Positions 27,128-37,485 of a stretch of DNA of 64,000 bases are shown here, piece by piece. The position numbers and the translations under genes were made by a program. This DNA comes from an uncultured Pseudomonadota bacterium (GTDB lineage Bacteria > Pseudomonadota > Gammaproteobacteria > Burkholderiales > Rhodocyclaceae). Below the pieces are notes generated by a model that saw only the letters and a list, made by a program, of their open reading frames with translations, did no database searches and was not told the origin of the DNA. Position 1 is the stretch's first letter. Each line of letters starts with the position of its first letter. Location: NCBI GenBank assembly GCA_903951825.1, contig CAJBDJ010000072.1, positions 29,931-93,930 of the forward strand, written 5' to 3'.

Positions 27128-28675
27128 TCAAGGCTGAGTTTGACGCCGATAGCGTCCGACTTCGTAATTGCTCGCCTGCTCAAGCCGAGCCACCGGATGC
27201 AGCAAAAAATGCTGCCCGTCGTGCTGGTAATCGAGGCTCTCGCCCAAATCGAAGGCATGTAACGGTAAAACCACACGCACTTCGCCGGGCGGATTGCCAT
27301 CTTCAAGAACCAGCGCCATGAGCGTCGACGCAGCAACATAGCTCGACGCGACCCGCGGCCGGCATTTGACTGCCGTCACCTTGGTCGCCAGCGTCTGGAT
27401 ACCGACCCGTGCATCGTTATCCGATGCACGACCGTAGCGCCTGACCACACCAAGCAACCAGTTTTCGCCGCCTTCCGGTTGCATGGCCAGCAAGGCGCCA
27501 ATCTGCAACCAGTCGCCCGGCAAATTGGAAAGCAGGGCACCGAAACCACCGCGGCTGACATTTTCAACGACCCAGGTTTCATTCTCCGCCACCCCGGCGG
27601 GCTCGGCCAGTTGGCTTGAGAACACCTTGAATGCGTTGCTCAAGCCATTGAGGATCAACATGCGATTTCTAACCCGATGTCGATCAAATGTCCGTTGCGG
27701 CGGTATCGCCGCCAGATAGGCCGCCAGGTGGCGCAAGACGGGAATCAGCACTTTCGGCACGAAAGGCCCGCCGAGGGCGATATCGGCAGGAAAATCGTCG
27801 CCCCGCTCAAGGCCTTTGAGCAGCGCCTCAAATTGTCGGCAGGCGCCAGCCGGCTTGAAAAAACGCTGTGACGAACGCGCCTCGCGCGGCATCCGCGCGA
27901 GGCGCTGCGGCGGTTGCGACGCAAGCAGATCGACCCAGTACACGCTATCAACATGCGCCTCACTGGTAAATGAAAAACTGCCCGCGTAATGCTCGATCAA
28001 GCGCTCTGCCAATTCGATTTCATGTGCCAACAAACTGTCCATCGAGGCAGCCTGAAAGGCCACCGCCTTGATGTATTCAGCCTGCGGACTGCTAGTTGCC
28101 GAACGTGCCCGATGCGCCACGGCCTTGCCGGCAACGCCATGTTCTTCAGCGCAAAGCAAGGCCGCTCCCATACGCGTCCACAGCGTCGCCGGCAATGGGC
28201 CGTTGTGAAAGTGCTCCCATTTGAGCAAGGCGGCCAGGGCGCCAATCAAGCGGGTGAGCAAGACCGGAAGCGCGCGTCGGGTGACTTCGCCGGCCTTGTC
28301 TTTTTGTCCAAGCAGCGGCAGGCAGCGCTCGTAGGCGTCGCTGATGTGCAGCCAGAATCCGTGATTGATCGCCCACAAGCGCTTTTTTTCGGCACGCCCG
28401 GCGCGCGCAGCATGAAGATAGTTGCCGGTCAGCCGGCGCAAATGCGGCTGTGCCGCATCATCAAGCTGGCGCAGGGTTTCAAATAAACGCTCACGGGGAA
28501 AATCTTCCGTATCGCGCAAGGAATCCAGCCAGCCAATGATTTCGTCGACCGCCCGAAAAGCATCGTCAGGGGAAATCGCCGCAATCGCCGCCTTCAGATC
28601 AGAAGCCGTCGCCAAGGGGTGTCCGGCATTTTTTTGGGTGAATATCTCGCCCAGGCTGCCTAATTTATCGAGCAC
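27128..28675 (-). CDS. PilZ-like domain protein of unknown function
   Basis: 515-residue soluble protein. The C-terminal part shows a possible c-di-GMP-binding PilZ pair: an Arg-rich FDRHRVRNR near residue 330 and, about 40 residues on, ENVSRGGFGALLS, which fits the D/NxSxxG motif. The N-terminal 300 residues are helical, with basic and aromatic stretches, and match nothing I can name. The stop is 4 nt from mog, convergent. The protein may link c-di-GMP to an unknown partner. PilZ assignment is an inference and could be wrong, because the Arg motif is not a clean RxxxR spacing. Confidence 0.6.
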   Translation of the reverse strand: MLDKLGSLGEIFTQKNAGHPLATASDLKAAIAAISPDDAFRAVDEIIGWLDSLRDTEDFPRERLFETLRQLDDAAQPHLRRLTGNYLHAARAGRAEKKRLWAINHGFWLHISDAYERCLPLLGQKDKAGEVTRRALPVLLTRLIGALAALLKWEHFHNGPLPATLWTRMGAALLCAEEHGVAGKAVAHRARSATSSPQAEYIKAVAFQAASMDSLLAHEIELAERLIEHYAGSFSFTSEAHVDSVYWVDLLASQPPQRLARMPREARSSQRFFKPAGACRQFEALLKGLERGDDFPADIALGGPFVPKVLIPVLRHLAAYLAAIPPQRTFDRHRVRNRMLILNGLSNAFKVFSSQLAEPAGVAENETWVVENVSRGGFGALLSNLPGDWLQIGALLAMQPEGGENWLLGVVRRYGRASDNDARVGIQTLATKVTAVKCRPRVASSYVAASTLMALVLEDGNPPGEVRVVLPLHAFDLGESLDYQHDGQHFLLHPVARLEQASNYEVGRYRRQTQP

Positions 28676-28775
28676 GATGACTCCAGTTCCACCATAAACC
28701 CCGAGAGTTTACCCGATCACCGGCTCGCCTCGCATGTAAAATCGGCGCCTCTCCCTGATTCGGCATTTACGCTTT

Positions 28776-29591
28776 ATGCACCAATATCTCGCACTCATGC
28801 GCCACGTGCTTGACCACGGCGATGACAAGTCCGACCGCACCGGCACCGGCACCCGCTCCGTTTTTGGCTACCAGATGCGTTTCGATCTTGCCCATGGATT
28901 TCCGATGGTGACGACCAAAAAACTGCACCTCAAGTCCATCGTTCATGAATTGCTCTGGTTTTTGCAGGGAGAAACGAATATCGCCTACCTGAAAGCCAAT
29001 GGCGTTCGCATCTGGGACGAATGGGCCGATGAAAACGGCGACCTCGGCCCGGTATACGGCAAGCAATGGCGCCGCTGGGAAACCCCGGATGGGCGCCTGA
29101 TCGACCAGATCGCAGAATTGGTGCACAACCTCAAAAACCATCCGGACTCCCGCCGCCACATCGTTTCGGCATGGAATCCGGGCGACGTCGGGCAAATGGC
29201 GCTACCGCCCTGCCATTGCCTTTTCCAGTTCTATGTCACCCCTGCGCGCAACCCCGGAGAAGCGCCGAAACTGAGTTGCCAGCTTTATCAGCGCAGTGCC
29301 GACATTTTCCTCGGCGTCCCTTTCAACATCGCCTCCTACGCACTGCTGACACTCATGCTGGCGCAGGTGTGCGGCTATCGGCCGGGCGAATTTGTACACA
29401 CCTTCGGCGACGCCCACCTCTATTCCAATCATATGGAACAGGCTCGGTTGCAACTGTCGCGGACACCGCGCGCCTTGCCGACGATTATCATCAATCCTGC
29501 GGTCAACGACATCTTTGCCTTCAAATTCGACGATTTCCGCATCGACGGCTACGATCCGCACGCCCACATTGCAGCGCCGGTGGCGGTCTAA
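28776..29591 (+). CDS. thyA: Thymidylate synthase
   Basis: 271-residue enzyme that methylates dUMP using methylene-THF. The catalytic Cys is in [12 protein letters not shown] (about residues 148-159), and [11 protein letters not shown] near the start and [11 protein letters not shown] and NPAVNDIF near the end are family features. In many bacteria thyA is adjacent to folA; here folA is 13.5 kb downstream, with glycogen genes between. The next gene, glk, starts 4 nt after it, so it belongs to the same transcript as glk. Confidence 0.98.
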   Translation: MHQYLALMRHVLDHGDDKSDRTGTGTRSVFGYQMRFDLAHGFPMVTTKKLHLKSIVHELLWFLQGETNIAYLKANGVRIWDEWADENGDLGPVYGKQWRRWETPDGRLIDQIAELVHNLKNHPDSRRHIVSAWNPGDVGQMALPPCHCLFQFYVTPARNPGEAPKLSCQLYQRSADIFLGVPFNIASYALLTLMLAQVCGYRPGEFVHTFGDAHLYSNHMEQARLQLSRTPRALPTIIINPAVNDIFAFKFDDFRIDGYDPHAHIAAPVAV

Positions 29592-29594
29592 ATC

Positions 29595-30557
29595 ATGATT
29601 CTCGGCGGCGACCTCGGCGGCACAAAAACTCTGCTCGCACTGGCTGATTTTCGCGATGGCCAATTGCAAATTGCCTTTGAGCGGCGCTACGCCAGCCAGG
29701 ATTACCCGACCTTCGACGCCCTGCTCGAAGATTTTCTCGCCGACGCGCCGCCGATTCGTGCCGCCTGTTTTGGCGTCGCCGGCCCGACCGATGGCCTGCA
29801 GGTCAAACTCACCTATCTGCCCTGGGAAATCTCCACCGCCCATCTGGCAAGCCGCTTCAAGCTGCGCGACGTGCTGCTGGCCAATGACTTTGCGGCGGCC
29901 GCCAACGGCTTGCCGCTGCTTGCCCGACACCAGCTGAAAACGCTGCAAGCCGGGCAGCCGGTAAACATGGCGCCGCGCGTCATTCTCGGTGCCGGCACCG
30001 GACTCGGCGTCGCCGGAATGGTCTGGGCGGGCAACCGCTATTGCGTCATTCCCGGCGAAGGCGGACACATCGGCCTGGCGCCACAAACGCCGGAGCAGGC
30101 CGAGTTATGGCGCTGGCTGTATGCAAGAAACGGGCGGGTAACAACCGAAGATGTCGTCTGCGGCGCCGGACTGGCGAGAATTTATGCCTTTTTGGCTGGC
30201 CGCCCGCATCCCGACGACGACCCCGGCGCTCCCCACACCCCCGCCGAAATCGGCGGCCGGGCACTGAATAACAGCGATCCGCTGGCGCAGCAGGCGGTTG
30301 AGTTGTGGTTTTCGGTTTACGGCGCATTTGCCGGCGACCTGGCGATTCAATGGCTGGCCTATGGCGGCGTTTATCTGGCCGGCGGCATGGCTGCCAAACT
30401 GATGCCGCATATCGGCTACGGCGCCTTCATGGAAGCCTTCAACGCCAAACGCGAACATCGCGCAGTCGCTGAAAAAATGCCGATTCATCTGGTTACCGAT
30501 GAGCGTCTCGGACTCCTTGGCGCCCTCGCGCTGGCCGACCAGCGCGAGACAGATTAG
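29595..30557 (+). CDS. glk: Glucokinase
   Basis: 320-residue ATP-dependent glucokinase (E. coli Glk is 321). It starts ILGGDLGGTKTLLALAD, the ROK-unrelated Glk phosphate-1 motif. LANDFAAAANGLPLL holds the catalytic Asp, and GAGTGLGVAGMVW and PGEGGHIGLAP complete the glucose site. It feeds glucose-6-phosphate to the glycogen pathway or pulls glucose released by GH57 activity back in. Its stop overlaps the glgB stop by four bases. Confidence 0.96.
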   Translation: MILGGDLGGTKTLLALADFRDGQLQIAFERRYASQDYPTFDALLEDFLADAPPIRAACFGVAGPTDGLQVKLTYLPWEISTAHLASRFKLRDVLLANDFAAAANGLPLLARHQLKTLQAGQPVNMAPRVILGAGTGLGVAGMVWAGNRYCVIPGEGGHIGLAPQTPEQAELWRWLYARNGRVTTEDVVCGAGLARIYAFLAGRPHPDDDPGAPHTPAEIGGRALNNSDPLAQQAVELWFSVYGAFAGDLAIQWLAYGGVYLAGGMAAKLMPHIGYGAFMEAFNAKREHRAVAEKMPIHLVTDERLGLLGALALADQRETD

Positions 30558-32437
30558 TCGAGCCGGGTGCCGGGCGCCCAGCGCAGCGCGACGGCGGCCA
30601 GCGGCGGGATCGTCAATTCAAGATTGGCCGGGCGGTTCATCCACTCGCCCGTCACCGCTTCCAGTCCGCCGACGTTGCCGATATTGCTGCCGCCATAGTA
30701 GGCAGAATCGCTATTGAGTAACTCGATGTAAGCGCCGGCTTGCGGCACGCCGAGACGATAAGCATGCTGCGGCACCGGCGTGAAATTCATCGCCACCACG
30801 ACAAAACTGCCATCGCGCCCCCAACGCAACCAGGCAAGCACCGAATGTTCACTGTCGTGACAATCTATCCACTCGAAACCCGACGCCTGAAAATCCTGCT
30901 GATGCAGCGCCGGCGTGTCGCGATAAAGGCGATTGAGATCGGCCGAAAGGCGCTGCAACCCGCGTTGCGCGGGATCGGCAAGAACGCTCCAATCGAGTTC
31001 GCGCGCCTCTGACCATTCACGGGACTGGCCGAACTCGCCGCCCATGAACATCAGTTTCTTGCCTGGCGAGAAGGTCTGCCAGGCAAGCAACAGACGCAAG
31101 TTGGCCTGGCGTTGCCAAGTATCGCCCGGCATTTTGCCGATCAGCGAGCCTTTTCCATGCACCACTTCGTCGTGCGAAAAGGGCAGGACATAATTTTCGC
31201 TGTAGGCATACACCTGGCCGAAAGTCAGTTCGTCATGATGCCAACGACGATAAATCGCATCGCGGTGAAAGTAGCGCAGGCTGTCATTCATCCAGCCCAT
31301 GTTCCATTTCATCGAGAAGCCGAGGCCACCGATGTAGGTCGGCCGCGAAACCATCGGCCAGGCGGTGGATTCTTCGGCAATCGTCAGGGCGCCGGGGAAT
31401 TCGCCATGCACCATGCTGTTGAAGTGTTTGAGAAATTCAATCGCGTCGAGATTTTCGCGGCCGCCGAACTGGTTGGGTACCCACTCGCCGGGTCGCCGCG
31501 AGTAATCGAGGTAAAGCATCGAAGCGACGGCATCGACGCGAATGCCGTCGAAGTGGAACTCCGATAGCCACCAGTGCGCCGAAGAGAGCAAAAAACTGCG
31601 AACTTCGTGGCGACCGTAATTAAAAATGTGCGTTCCCCAATCGGCATGGAGACCGAGGCGCGGATCTTCGTGTTCATAAAGCGCGGTGCCGTCGTATTTG
31701 GCCAGCGCCCAGTGATCCTGCGGAAAGTGGCCGGGCACCCAGTCGAGGAGAACGCCGAGGCCGGCTTGATGACAAGCGTCGATAAAAGCACGCAAGTCGT
31801 CCGGCGAACCGTAGCGCGAGGTTGCGGCAAAGTAGCCGGTCGTCTGATACCCCCAGGACTCATCAAGCGGATGCTCGGTAATCGGTAACAGTTCAAGGTG
31901 GGTATAGCCCTGGTCGACAGCATAGGGAATCAGGCGCTCGGCCAGTTCGCGCCACAAATAGGGGGTGTTGTCCGGGTGGCGCATCCACGAACCGGCATGG
32001 ACTTCATAAATATTGACCGGCGCCTGCTGCCAATCCCAGGCGGCTCTCTTTTCCAGCCATGCCTGGTCATTCCAGGCATACGCCGACGGTGCTACGACGT
32101 AGGCGGCAGAGCCGGGGCGCAACTCAAAACCGCGGCCGTAGGGATCGGCCTTGATGTGCACATGACCGCTGTCACGATGAGTGATTGCAAAGCGGTAAAG
32201 GCTGCCCGGCCGCGCTTCGTCAATGGTCGTCTCCCAGACTCCCGAGGCTCCCAGTGCGTGCATCCGGTGAGCGTCATCGCGCCAGCCGTTGAAATCGCCA
32301 ATCACGCTGACCTGCGAGGCATTCGGTGCCCAAACCCGAAAAACGGTGCCGTTTTTCTCAATTTGGGCACCAAGCAGGCGATAAGACTGAAAATTCTTGC
32401 CTTCGTTGAACAGATATAGCGCGTCTGATTGATGCAT
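30554..32437 (-). CDS. glgB: 1,4-alpha-glucan branching enzyme
   Basis: 627 residues, family GH13_9 with an N-terminal CBM48-like region. It lacks the extra N-terminal module of 728-residue E. coli GlgB. Catalytic residues: nucleophile Asp in [11 protein letters not shown] (about residue 303), acid Glu in TIAEESTAW (about 357), and [12 protein letters not shown] with the transition-state Asp. It introduces alpha-1,6 branches. Divergently transcribed from glgC across a 75-nt promoter region. Confidence 0.97.
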   Translation of the reverse strand: MHQSDALYLFNEGKNFQSYRLLGAQIEKNGTVFRVWAPNASQVSVIGDFNGWRDDAHRMHALGASGVWETTIDEARPGSLYRFAITHRDSGHVHIKADPYGRGFELRPGSAAYVVAPSAYAWNDQAWLEKRAAWDWQQAPVNIYEVHAGSWMRHPDNTPYLWRELAERLIPYAVDQGYTHLELLPITEHPLDESWGYQTTGYFAATSRYGSPDDLRAFIDACHQAGLGVLLDWVPGHFPQDHWALAKYDGTALYEHEDPRLGLHADWGTHIFNYGRHEVRSFLLSSAHWWLSEFHFDGIRVDAVASMLYLDYSRRPGEWVPNQFGGRENLDAIEFLKHFNSMVHGEFPGALTIAEESTAWPMVSRPTYIGGLGFSMKWNMGWMNDSLRYFHRDAIYRRWHHDELTFGQVYAYSENYVLPFSHDEVVHGKGSLIGKMPGDTWQRQANLRLLLAWQTFSPGKKLMFMGGEFGQSREWSEARELDWSVLADPAQRGLQRLSADLNRLYRDTPALHQQDFQASGFEWIDCHDSEHSVLAWLRWGRDGSFVVVAMNFTPVPQHAYRLGVPQAGAYIELLNSDSAYYGGSNIGNVGGLEAVTGEWMNRPANLELTIPPLAAVALRWAPGTRLD

Positions 32438-32459
32438 TTTGATCCCCTAAAGCAGTATC

Positions 32460-32475
32460 ATAAGTTAAATCTTAT
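32460..32475. promoter_or_regulatory. Palindrome between glgB and glgC starts
   Basis: ATAAG-TTAAAT-CTTAT inverted repeat, in an AT-rich patch with a further TATAAG nearby. Its position 50-100 nt from two divergent glycogen genes makes it a candidate operator or -10 region. The regulator is unknown. Confidence 0.35.
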
Positions 32476-32512
32476 AAGTCATAACGACAATCAAAGTTCA
32501 CGGAGAACACCC

Positions 32513-33835
32513 ATGGTCACCAGCACTCCCTGCCCGCAGCAAGCCGACTGCGACATGCGCGAACCGGCCGACATGCGCTTCATCAGTCAGCTGACACGGA
32601 ATACGTTTGCGATCATTCTCGCCGGTGGCCGCGGCACGCGCCTGAAACAGCTGACCGATTTTCGCGCCAAACCCGCCGTACCCTTTGCCGGCAAGTTTCG
32701 CATCCTTGATTTCGCCCTCTCCAACTGCGTTAATTCGGGCATTCGCAAAATCGGCGTCGCCACGCAATACAAGGCGCACAGCCTGATTCGCCACATTCAG
32801 CGTGGCTGGAGCTTTCTCGACGGGCGTTTTGACGAGTTCATCCAGTTGCTCCCGGCGCAGCAACAAATTGACGAAACCCAGTGGTATCAGGGCACTGCCG
32901 ACGCCGTCTTCCAGAATCTGCACGTCCTGCGCCGCTATGCACCCGAACACGTCTTGGTCATTGCCGGCGATCACATCTACAAGATGGACTACGGCCGGAT
33001 GCTGGCTTTTCATGTGCGACACAAGGCCGACATGACTGTCGCCTGCATCGACGTACCGATTGATGAGGCGAGGGAGTTCGGCGTCATCGGCGTCGATGCT
33101 CAGGATCGCGTCATCAACTTCGTCGAGAAACCGCAAAATCCGCCGGCAATTCCCGGGGTGCCGGGTCGCGCACTGGCCTCGATGGGCATCTATATTTTCA
33201 ATGCCAAATTTCTTTTCGAGCAACTCGAGCGCGACGCGCTGACTTCCGCTTCCAGCCGCGATTTTGGCAAGGACATCATCCCCTACATCATCTCCCGCTA
33301 CCGCGTTTTCGCCCATCGCTTTGCCGACTCATGCGTTGGCAGCGACAATCACGAACCCTACTGGCGCGATGTCGGGACGATCGATGCTTATTGGGAAGCC
33401 AATATGGAAATGACCAAGGTCACGCCGGAGCTCAATCTCTACGACAAGGACTGGCCGATCTGGACTTACCAGGAGCAGTTGCCGCCGGCCAAGTTCGTTT
33501 TCGACGATGAAGATCGCCGTGGCACGGCGGTCGACTCGCTGATTTCCGGCGGCTGCATCATCTCCGGTGCCAGTGTCAAAAGTTCGCTGCTGTTCTCCAG
33601 CGTGTACGTGCATAGTTGGGCGAGCGTCGCCAATTCAGTGATTCTGCCCGGCGTTGATGTCGGGCGTCACGCCGTCCTCAACCGCTGCGTGGTCGACCGC
33701 CACTGCAAGATTCCGGAAGGCATGGTGATCGGCATCGACCCGGTCGAAGATGCCAAGCGCTTCTACGTCAGTCCCAAGGGAATTACGCTGGTAACCGCCG
33801 AAATGCTCGGTCAAGGCGCGGCGAAACTCCTCTGA
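32513..33835 (+). CDS. glgC: Glucose-1-phosphate adenylyltransferase
   Basis: Makes ADP-glucose from ATP and glucose-1-phosphate, the committed step of bacterial glycogen synthesis. 440 residues, from the ATG at 32513 with GGAG upstream (an in-frame ATG 84 nt earlier lacks context and would lie over the glgB start). The nucleotide motif [22 protein letters not shown], the [14 protein letters not shown] region and the C-terminal left-handed-beta-helix repeats are visible. The stop overlaps the next ATG by one base (TGATG). Confidence 0.97.
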   Translation: MVTSTPCPQQADCDMREPADMRFISQLTRNTFAIILAGGRGTRLKQLTDFRAKPAVPFAGKFRILDFALSNCVNSGIRKIGVATQYKAHSLIRHIQRGWSFLDGRFDEFIQLLPAQQQIDETQWYQGTADAVFQNLHVLRRYAPEHVLVIAGDHIYKMDYGRMLAFHVRHKADMTVACIDVPIDEAREFGVIGVDAQDRVINFVEKPQNPPAIPGVPGRALASMGIYIFNAKFLFEQLERDALTSASSRDFGKDIIPYIISRYRVFAHRFADSCVGSDNHEPYWRDVGTIDAYWEANMEMTKVTPELNLYDKDWPIWTYQEQLPPAKFVFDDEDRRGTAVDSLISGGCIISGASVKSSLLFSSVYVHSWASVANSVILPGVDVGRHAVLNRCVVDRHCKIPEGMVIGIDPVEDAKRFYVSPKGITLVTAEMLGQGAAKLL

Positions 33836-35493
33836 TGGCCGATATCGCTTTTCTCTGGCACATGCACCAGCCGGACTATCGACATCCGGCGAGCGGCGAA
33901 TTCATGCTGCCCTGGGTTTTTCTGCACAGCATCAAGGACTACACCGACATGGCGGCGCACCTTGAGCGCCACCCCGCTGTTCGCTGCACGGTCAATTTCG
34001 TTCCGGTTCTGCTTGAGCAGATCGAAGACTACGTCGACCAGTTCGCCAGCGGCCAATGGCGTGACCCCCTCTTGCGCATGGTCAGCGCCCCGGAAAATAC
34101 GCTGCTATCGGCAACTGACCGCAGCTGGCTACTGGATATGGCGTTTCGTTGCCACGCACCGACCATGCTCGAACCATTCGCCCCCTATCGCCATCTGCGT
34201 GACATTTTCAATGTTCTGCGCGGGCTCGACGGCGACGGCACGCGTTACCTTTCCGAACGCTACCTCAACGACCTCGCGACCTGGTACCTGCTCGCCTGGT
34301 GCGGCGAAAGCCTGCGTCGCAGCAGCCCCGTCATTGCCCGCCTGATGGCCAAGGGCGACGATTTTTCAGCCGCCGAGCGCCGGCAGCTAATGGACGAACT
34401 CGGTGCCGCACTCGCCGGCCTGATCCCGCGTTATCGCGCCCTCGCCGAGCGCGGTCAGATCGAGTTGAGTTGCACGCCCAACACCCACCCGCTGGCTCCC
34501 CTGCTGCTCGACTTCGGTTCAGCCAGCGAGGCATGGCCAGAATGTCCGCTCCCTGCCGCGCCGGGTTATCCTGGCGGCCGTTCGCGCGTCGAAAGCCACC
34601 TGCAAATGGCGCAAGCCAGTCATACCCGACGTTTCGGCAAACCCTCGCCGGGCTTGTGGCCAGCCGAAGGTGCGTTGTCGAGCGCTTTTCTCAAGCAAAT
34701 TGCCGAGGCCGGCTTTACCTGGACGGCAAGCAGTCACGGCGTCCTGAAACACTCCGCCGGCAACCAGGCTCAAACCAACATCGCCTGGCAGGCACCAGAT
34801 GACATCCCCGGCGACCTCACCCTCTTTTTCCGCAATGAAAAGCTCTCCGACCTGATCGGCTTCGAGTACGCCAAATGGCACGGGCGCGATGCGGCACAGC
34901 ATTTTCTGAATGAACTGGAAGCACTGGATGCTGACGACCCCGACAACCTGATCCCGATTTTTCTCGATGGCGAAAATGCCTGGGAGTACTACCCCTACAA
35001 CGCCTGGTTTTTCTTTTCCGACCTTTACGACGCCCTTGAGACCCATCCCGAATTGCGCACCGTCACACTCTCCGAAGCGGCTGTCAGCCAGCATGACCGT
35101 CGTCAGCGCCTGCCGCGACTGACGGCCGGGAGTTGGGTTTTCGGCACCTTATCGACGTGGATCGGCAACCCGGAAAAAAACCGCGCCTGGGAAATGCTCT
35201 GCGAGGTCAAACAATGTGCCGACCGCGCCCTCGACAGCGGCCGCCTGAGCCCGCCGGAATCCACCGAAGTTCTCCACCGCCTGGCCAATTGCGAGAGTTC
35301 CGACTGGTTCTGGTGGCTCGGTGACTACAACTCGCCGGAATCGGTTGCCTGCTTCGACCGGCTTTTCCGCGAAAATCTCAAAGCCCTTTACCAACTCCTC
35401 AAACTCCCCCCCCCTGCTAGCCTTGATCAGCCGATCAGCAAAGGCATCGGCAGTGAAGCGGAGGGCGGCGGCACCATGCGCCGCGCCAACTAA
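33835..35493 (+). CDS. Glycoside hydrolase family 57 protein A
   Basis: 552-residue GH57 enzyme (alpha-amylase/alpha-mannosidase-like). Motifs in order: HMHQP near residue 10, ELSCTPNTHPLAP, GLWPAEGALS (nucleophile Glu), and FLDGENAWEYYPYN (catalytic Asp/Glu region). A run of nine C's (35406-35414) lies in the C-terminal tail, after the catalytic domain. The start overlaps glgC. In this operon it probably trims, branches or transfers alpha-glucan; whether it hydrolyses glycogen or moves glucan chains cannot be decided from motifs. Confidence 0.85.
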   Translation: MADIAFLWHMHQPDYRHPASGEFMLPWVFLHSIKDYTDMAAHLERHPAVRCTVNFVPVLLEQIEDYVDQFASGQWRDPLLRMVSAPENTLLSATDRSWLLDMAFRCHAPTMLEPFAPYRHLRDIFNVLRGLDGDGTRYLSERYLNDLATWYLLAWCGESLRRSSPVIARLMAKGDDFSAAERRQLMDELGAALAGLIPRYRALAERGQIELSCTPNTHPLAPLLLDFGSASEAWPECPLPAAPGYPGGRSRVESHLQMAQASHTRRFGKPSPGLWPAEGALSSAFLKQIAEAGFTWTASSHGVLKHSAGNQAQTNIAWQAPDDIPGDLTLFFRNEKLSDLIGFEYAKWHGRDAAQHFLNELEALDADDPDNLIPIFLDGENAWEYYPYNAWFFFSDLYDALETHPELRTVTLSEAAVSQHDRRQRLPRLTAGSWVFGTLSTWIGNPEKNRAWEMLCEVKQCADRALDSGRLSPPESTEVLHRLANCESSDWFWWLGDYNSPESVACFDRLFRENLKALYQLLKLPPPASLDQPISKGIGSEAEGGGTMRRAN

Positions 35494-35502
35494 GAGCCGA
35501 TC

Positions 35503-37485
35503 ATGCCCCCCGTTACCCTTCTTCTGGGCGTTCATGCCCACCAGCCCGTCGGCAATTTTCCCGAAGTCATCATTGACGCCCATCTGCGCTGCTACAAACC
35601 CTTCCTAGAAACCCTCTACGCCTATCCCGATTTCCATTTTTCCGCCCATTTTTCTGGCTGGCTGCTCGACTGGTTGCGCGAACGCTATCCGGCCGATATG
35701 GATTTGCTGGCGCAGATGGTCAAGCGCGGCCAGGTCGAGTTGTTCAGTTCCGGCGACAGCGAACCGGTACTTGCCGCAATTCCGCATCGAGACCGCCTCG
35801 GCCAGCTGAAAACGCTCAATGACAAGCTTCACCAATGGACTCGGGTGCGGCCGCGTGGCGCCTGGCTCACCGAGCGCGTCTGGGAATCAGCGGTGGTGCC
35901 GGCACTCGCCGCCAGCGGCATCAAGTACGTGACGGTCGACGACTACCACTTTTTCTGCACCGGCAAATCATCGGACGCGCTCGACGGCTATTTCAGCACC
36001 GAAGAGGATGGCACCCGCCTCGATCTCTTCCCGATCTCCGAAGCCTTGCGCTACCGTCTGCCCTTTTCACCGGCGCATGAAGTCATTGGCTATCTGGAGA
36101 ACCTCGCCGAGCGCGGCCAGGCGGCGGCCATTTACTTTGATGACATCGAAAAATTCGGTATCTGGCCGGAAACCTACGACTGGGTGTACCACCGCGGCTG
36201 GCTAAAAGCCCTCATCGAAGGCGTGCTCGCCAGCCCGCGCATTCGCACCGCCACCTACGCCGACTTCCACGCCCGCAACGCGACGCGGGGTATCGTCTAT
36301 CTGCCGACCACGTCGTACAGCGAAATGAATGAATGGACACTGCCGATGCCGGCGGCAGGAATCTACTCCGCTTTTCTCGCCAGCGAAAAAGCCGCCGGGC
36401 GTGGCGAAACTCACCGTCCCTTCCTACGCGGCGGCATCTGGCGCAATTTCCTGACGCGCTACCCGGAAGCCAACTGGATGCACAAACGGATGCAAGACTT
36501 GTCCGCTCGCCTGGCTGAAATTCCCCGCGCACCGCCGGCGCTGACCGCCGAACTCTATCGTGCGCAGGCCAACGATGCCTACTGGCACGGCCTCTTCGGC
36601 GGACTCTACCTGCCCCACTTGCGGCGGGCGGTGTGGAACAACCTCATCGCCCTCGAAGCCAAACTCGACGCTTTGCAGCCGCGCCCGGCGCTGCTGGCGG
36701 TCGATCTCGATCTTGATGGCAAAAATGAACTCATCGCCCACAACGCTGCCGTCCAACTGGTGATTCGCGACGACGGCCTGGGCGCCGCGCACGAACTGAG
36801 CAGTTATCTGCTCAGCCACAATTTCGGCGACACCCTGCGCCGCTATCACGAGCATTATCACGACAAGATTGCCGGCGGGCCGCGCCGGCAATCGCCGGAA
36901 GGCGAGGGAATCGCCTCGGCGCACGATATCGTTCAATTCAAGCAGCCGATCTGCGCCGATGACATCGTTCCCGACACCCTGCCGCGCGCCCTCTGGCTGG
37001 ATGAGCTTGACGATCAGGCGCTCACCGATTACCAGCAAAGCACGCCGCGCGCCCTGAAATTCACCCGCCGCAACATCAGCAAAACCTACGCCCTGGAAGC
37101 CTCCGGCGTCAGTGTCACCTGGCACCTCGACGACCTCGCCGGGCATCGCCTGAGCACCGCCATCCATCTGGCAATGCCCAGTTGCGACGGCTTTCTGGGT
37201 CACTACCTGCTCGCCGACGGCAGCATTCCCGGTGGTTTCGGTCAACACCTCGATCTGCCGGCGGCACATCACCTGACGCTGCAAGACGGGGTTCTCGGCG
37301 GCCAGCTTGAATTGATCACCAGCCTCTCGGCCGCGATATCCGGCCGCCCGCAGCAAACCGTTTCGCAGTCGGAAGCGGGCTTCGAAAAAATCATGCAATC
37401 CACCCAGATCAGGCTCAGCTGGGTGATTCCCAACAACGCCTGCACCCTGAAAATCCAACTCAACATAAAGCCCCAACAGCCATGA
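35503..37485 (+). CDS. GH57 4-alpha-glucanotransferase-like enzyme
   Basis: 660 residues, near the length of Thermococcus litoralis 4-alpha-glucanotransferase (659). Predicted nucleophile Glu124 in TERVWES and acid Asp214 in YFDDIEKFG match the archaeal enzyme's Glu123 and Asp214. C-terminal region after about residue 350 is the DUF1925/1926-like extension. A likely role is to disproportionate maltodextrins released by the phosphorylase, replacing MalQ/GlgX, which are absent here. It begins 9 nt after GH57 A, and its stop overlaps the phosphorylase ATG. Confidence 0.88.
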   Translation: MPPVTLLLGVHAHQPVGNFPEVIIDAHLRCYKPFLETLYAYPDFHFSAHFSGWLLDWLRERYPADMDLLAQMVKRGQVELFSSGDSEPVLAAIPHRDRLGQLKTLNDKLHQWTRVRPRGAWLTERVWESAVVPALAASGIKYVTVDDYHFFCTGKSSDALDGYFSTEEDGTRLDLFPISEALRYRLPFSPAHEVIGYLENLAERGQAAAIYFDDIEKFGIWPETYDWVYHRGWLKALIEGVLASPRIRTATYADFHARNATRGIVYLPTTSYSEMNEWTLPMPAAGIYSAFLASEKAAGRGETHRPFLRGGIWRNFLTRYPEANWMHKRMQDLSARLAEIPRAPPALTAELYRAQANDAYWHGLFGGLYLPHLRRAVWNNLIALEAKLDALQPRPALLAVDLDLDGKNELIAHNAAVQLVIRDDGLGAAHELSSYLLSHNFGDTLRRYHEHYHDKIAGGPRRQSPEGEGIASAHDIVQFKQPICADDIVPDTLPRALWLDELDDQALTDYQQSTPRALKFTRRNISKTYALEASGVSVTWHLDDLAGHRLSTAIHLAMPSCDGFLGHYLLADGSIPGGFGQHLDLPAAHHLTLQDGVLGGQLELITSLSAAISGRPQQTVSQSEAGFEKIMQSTQIRLSWVIPNNACTLKIQLNIKPQQP

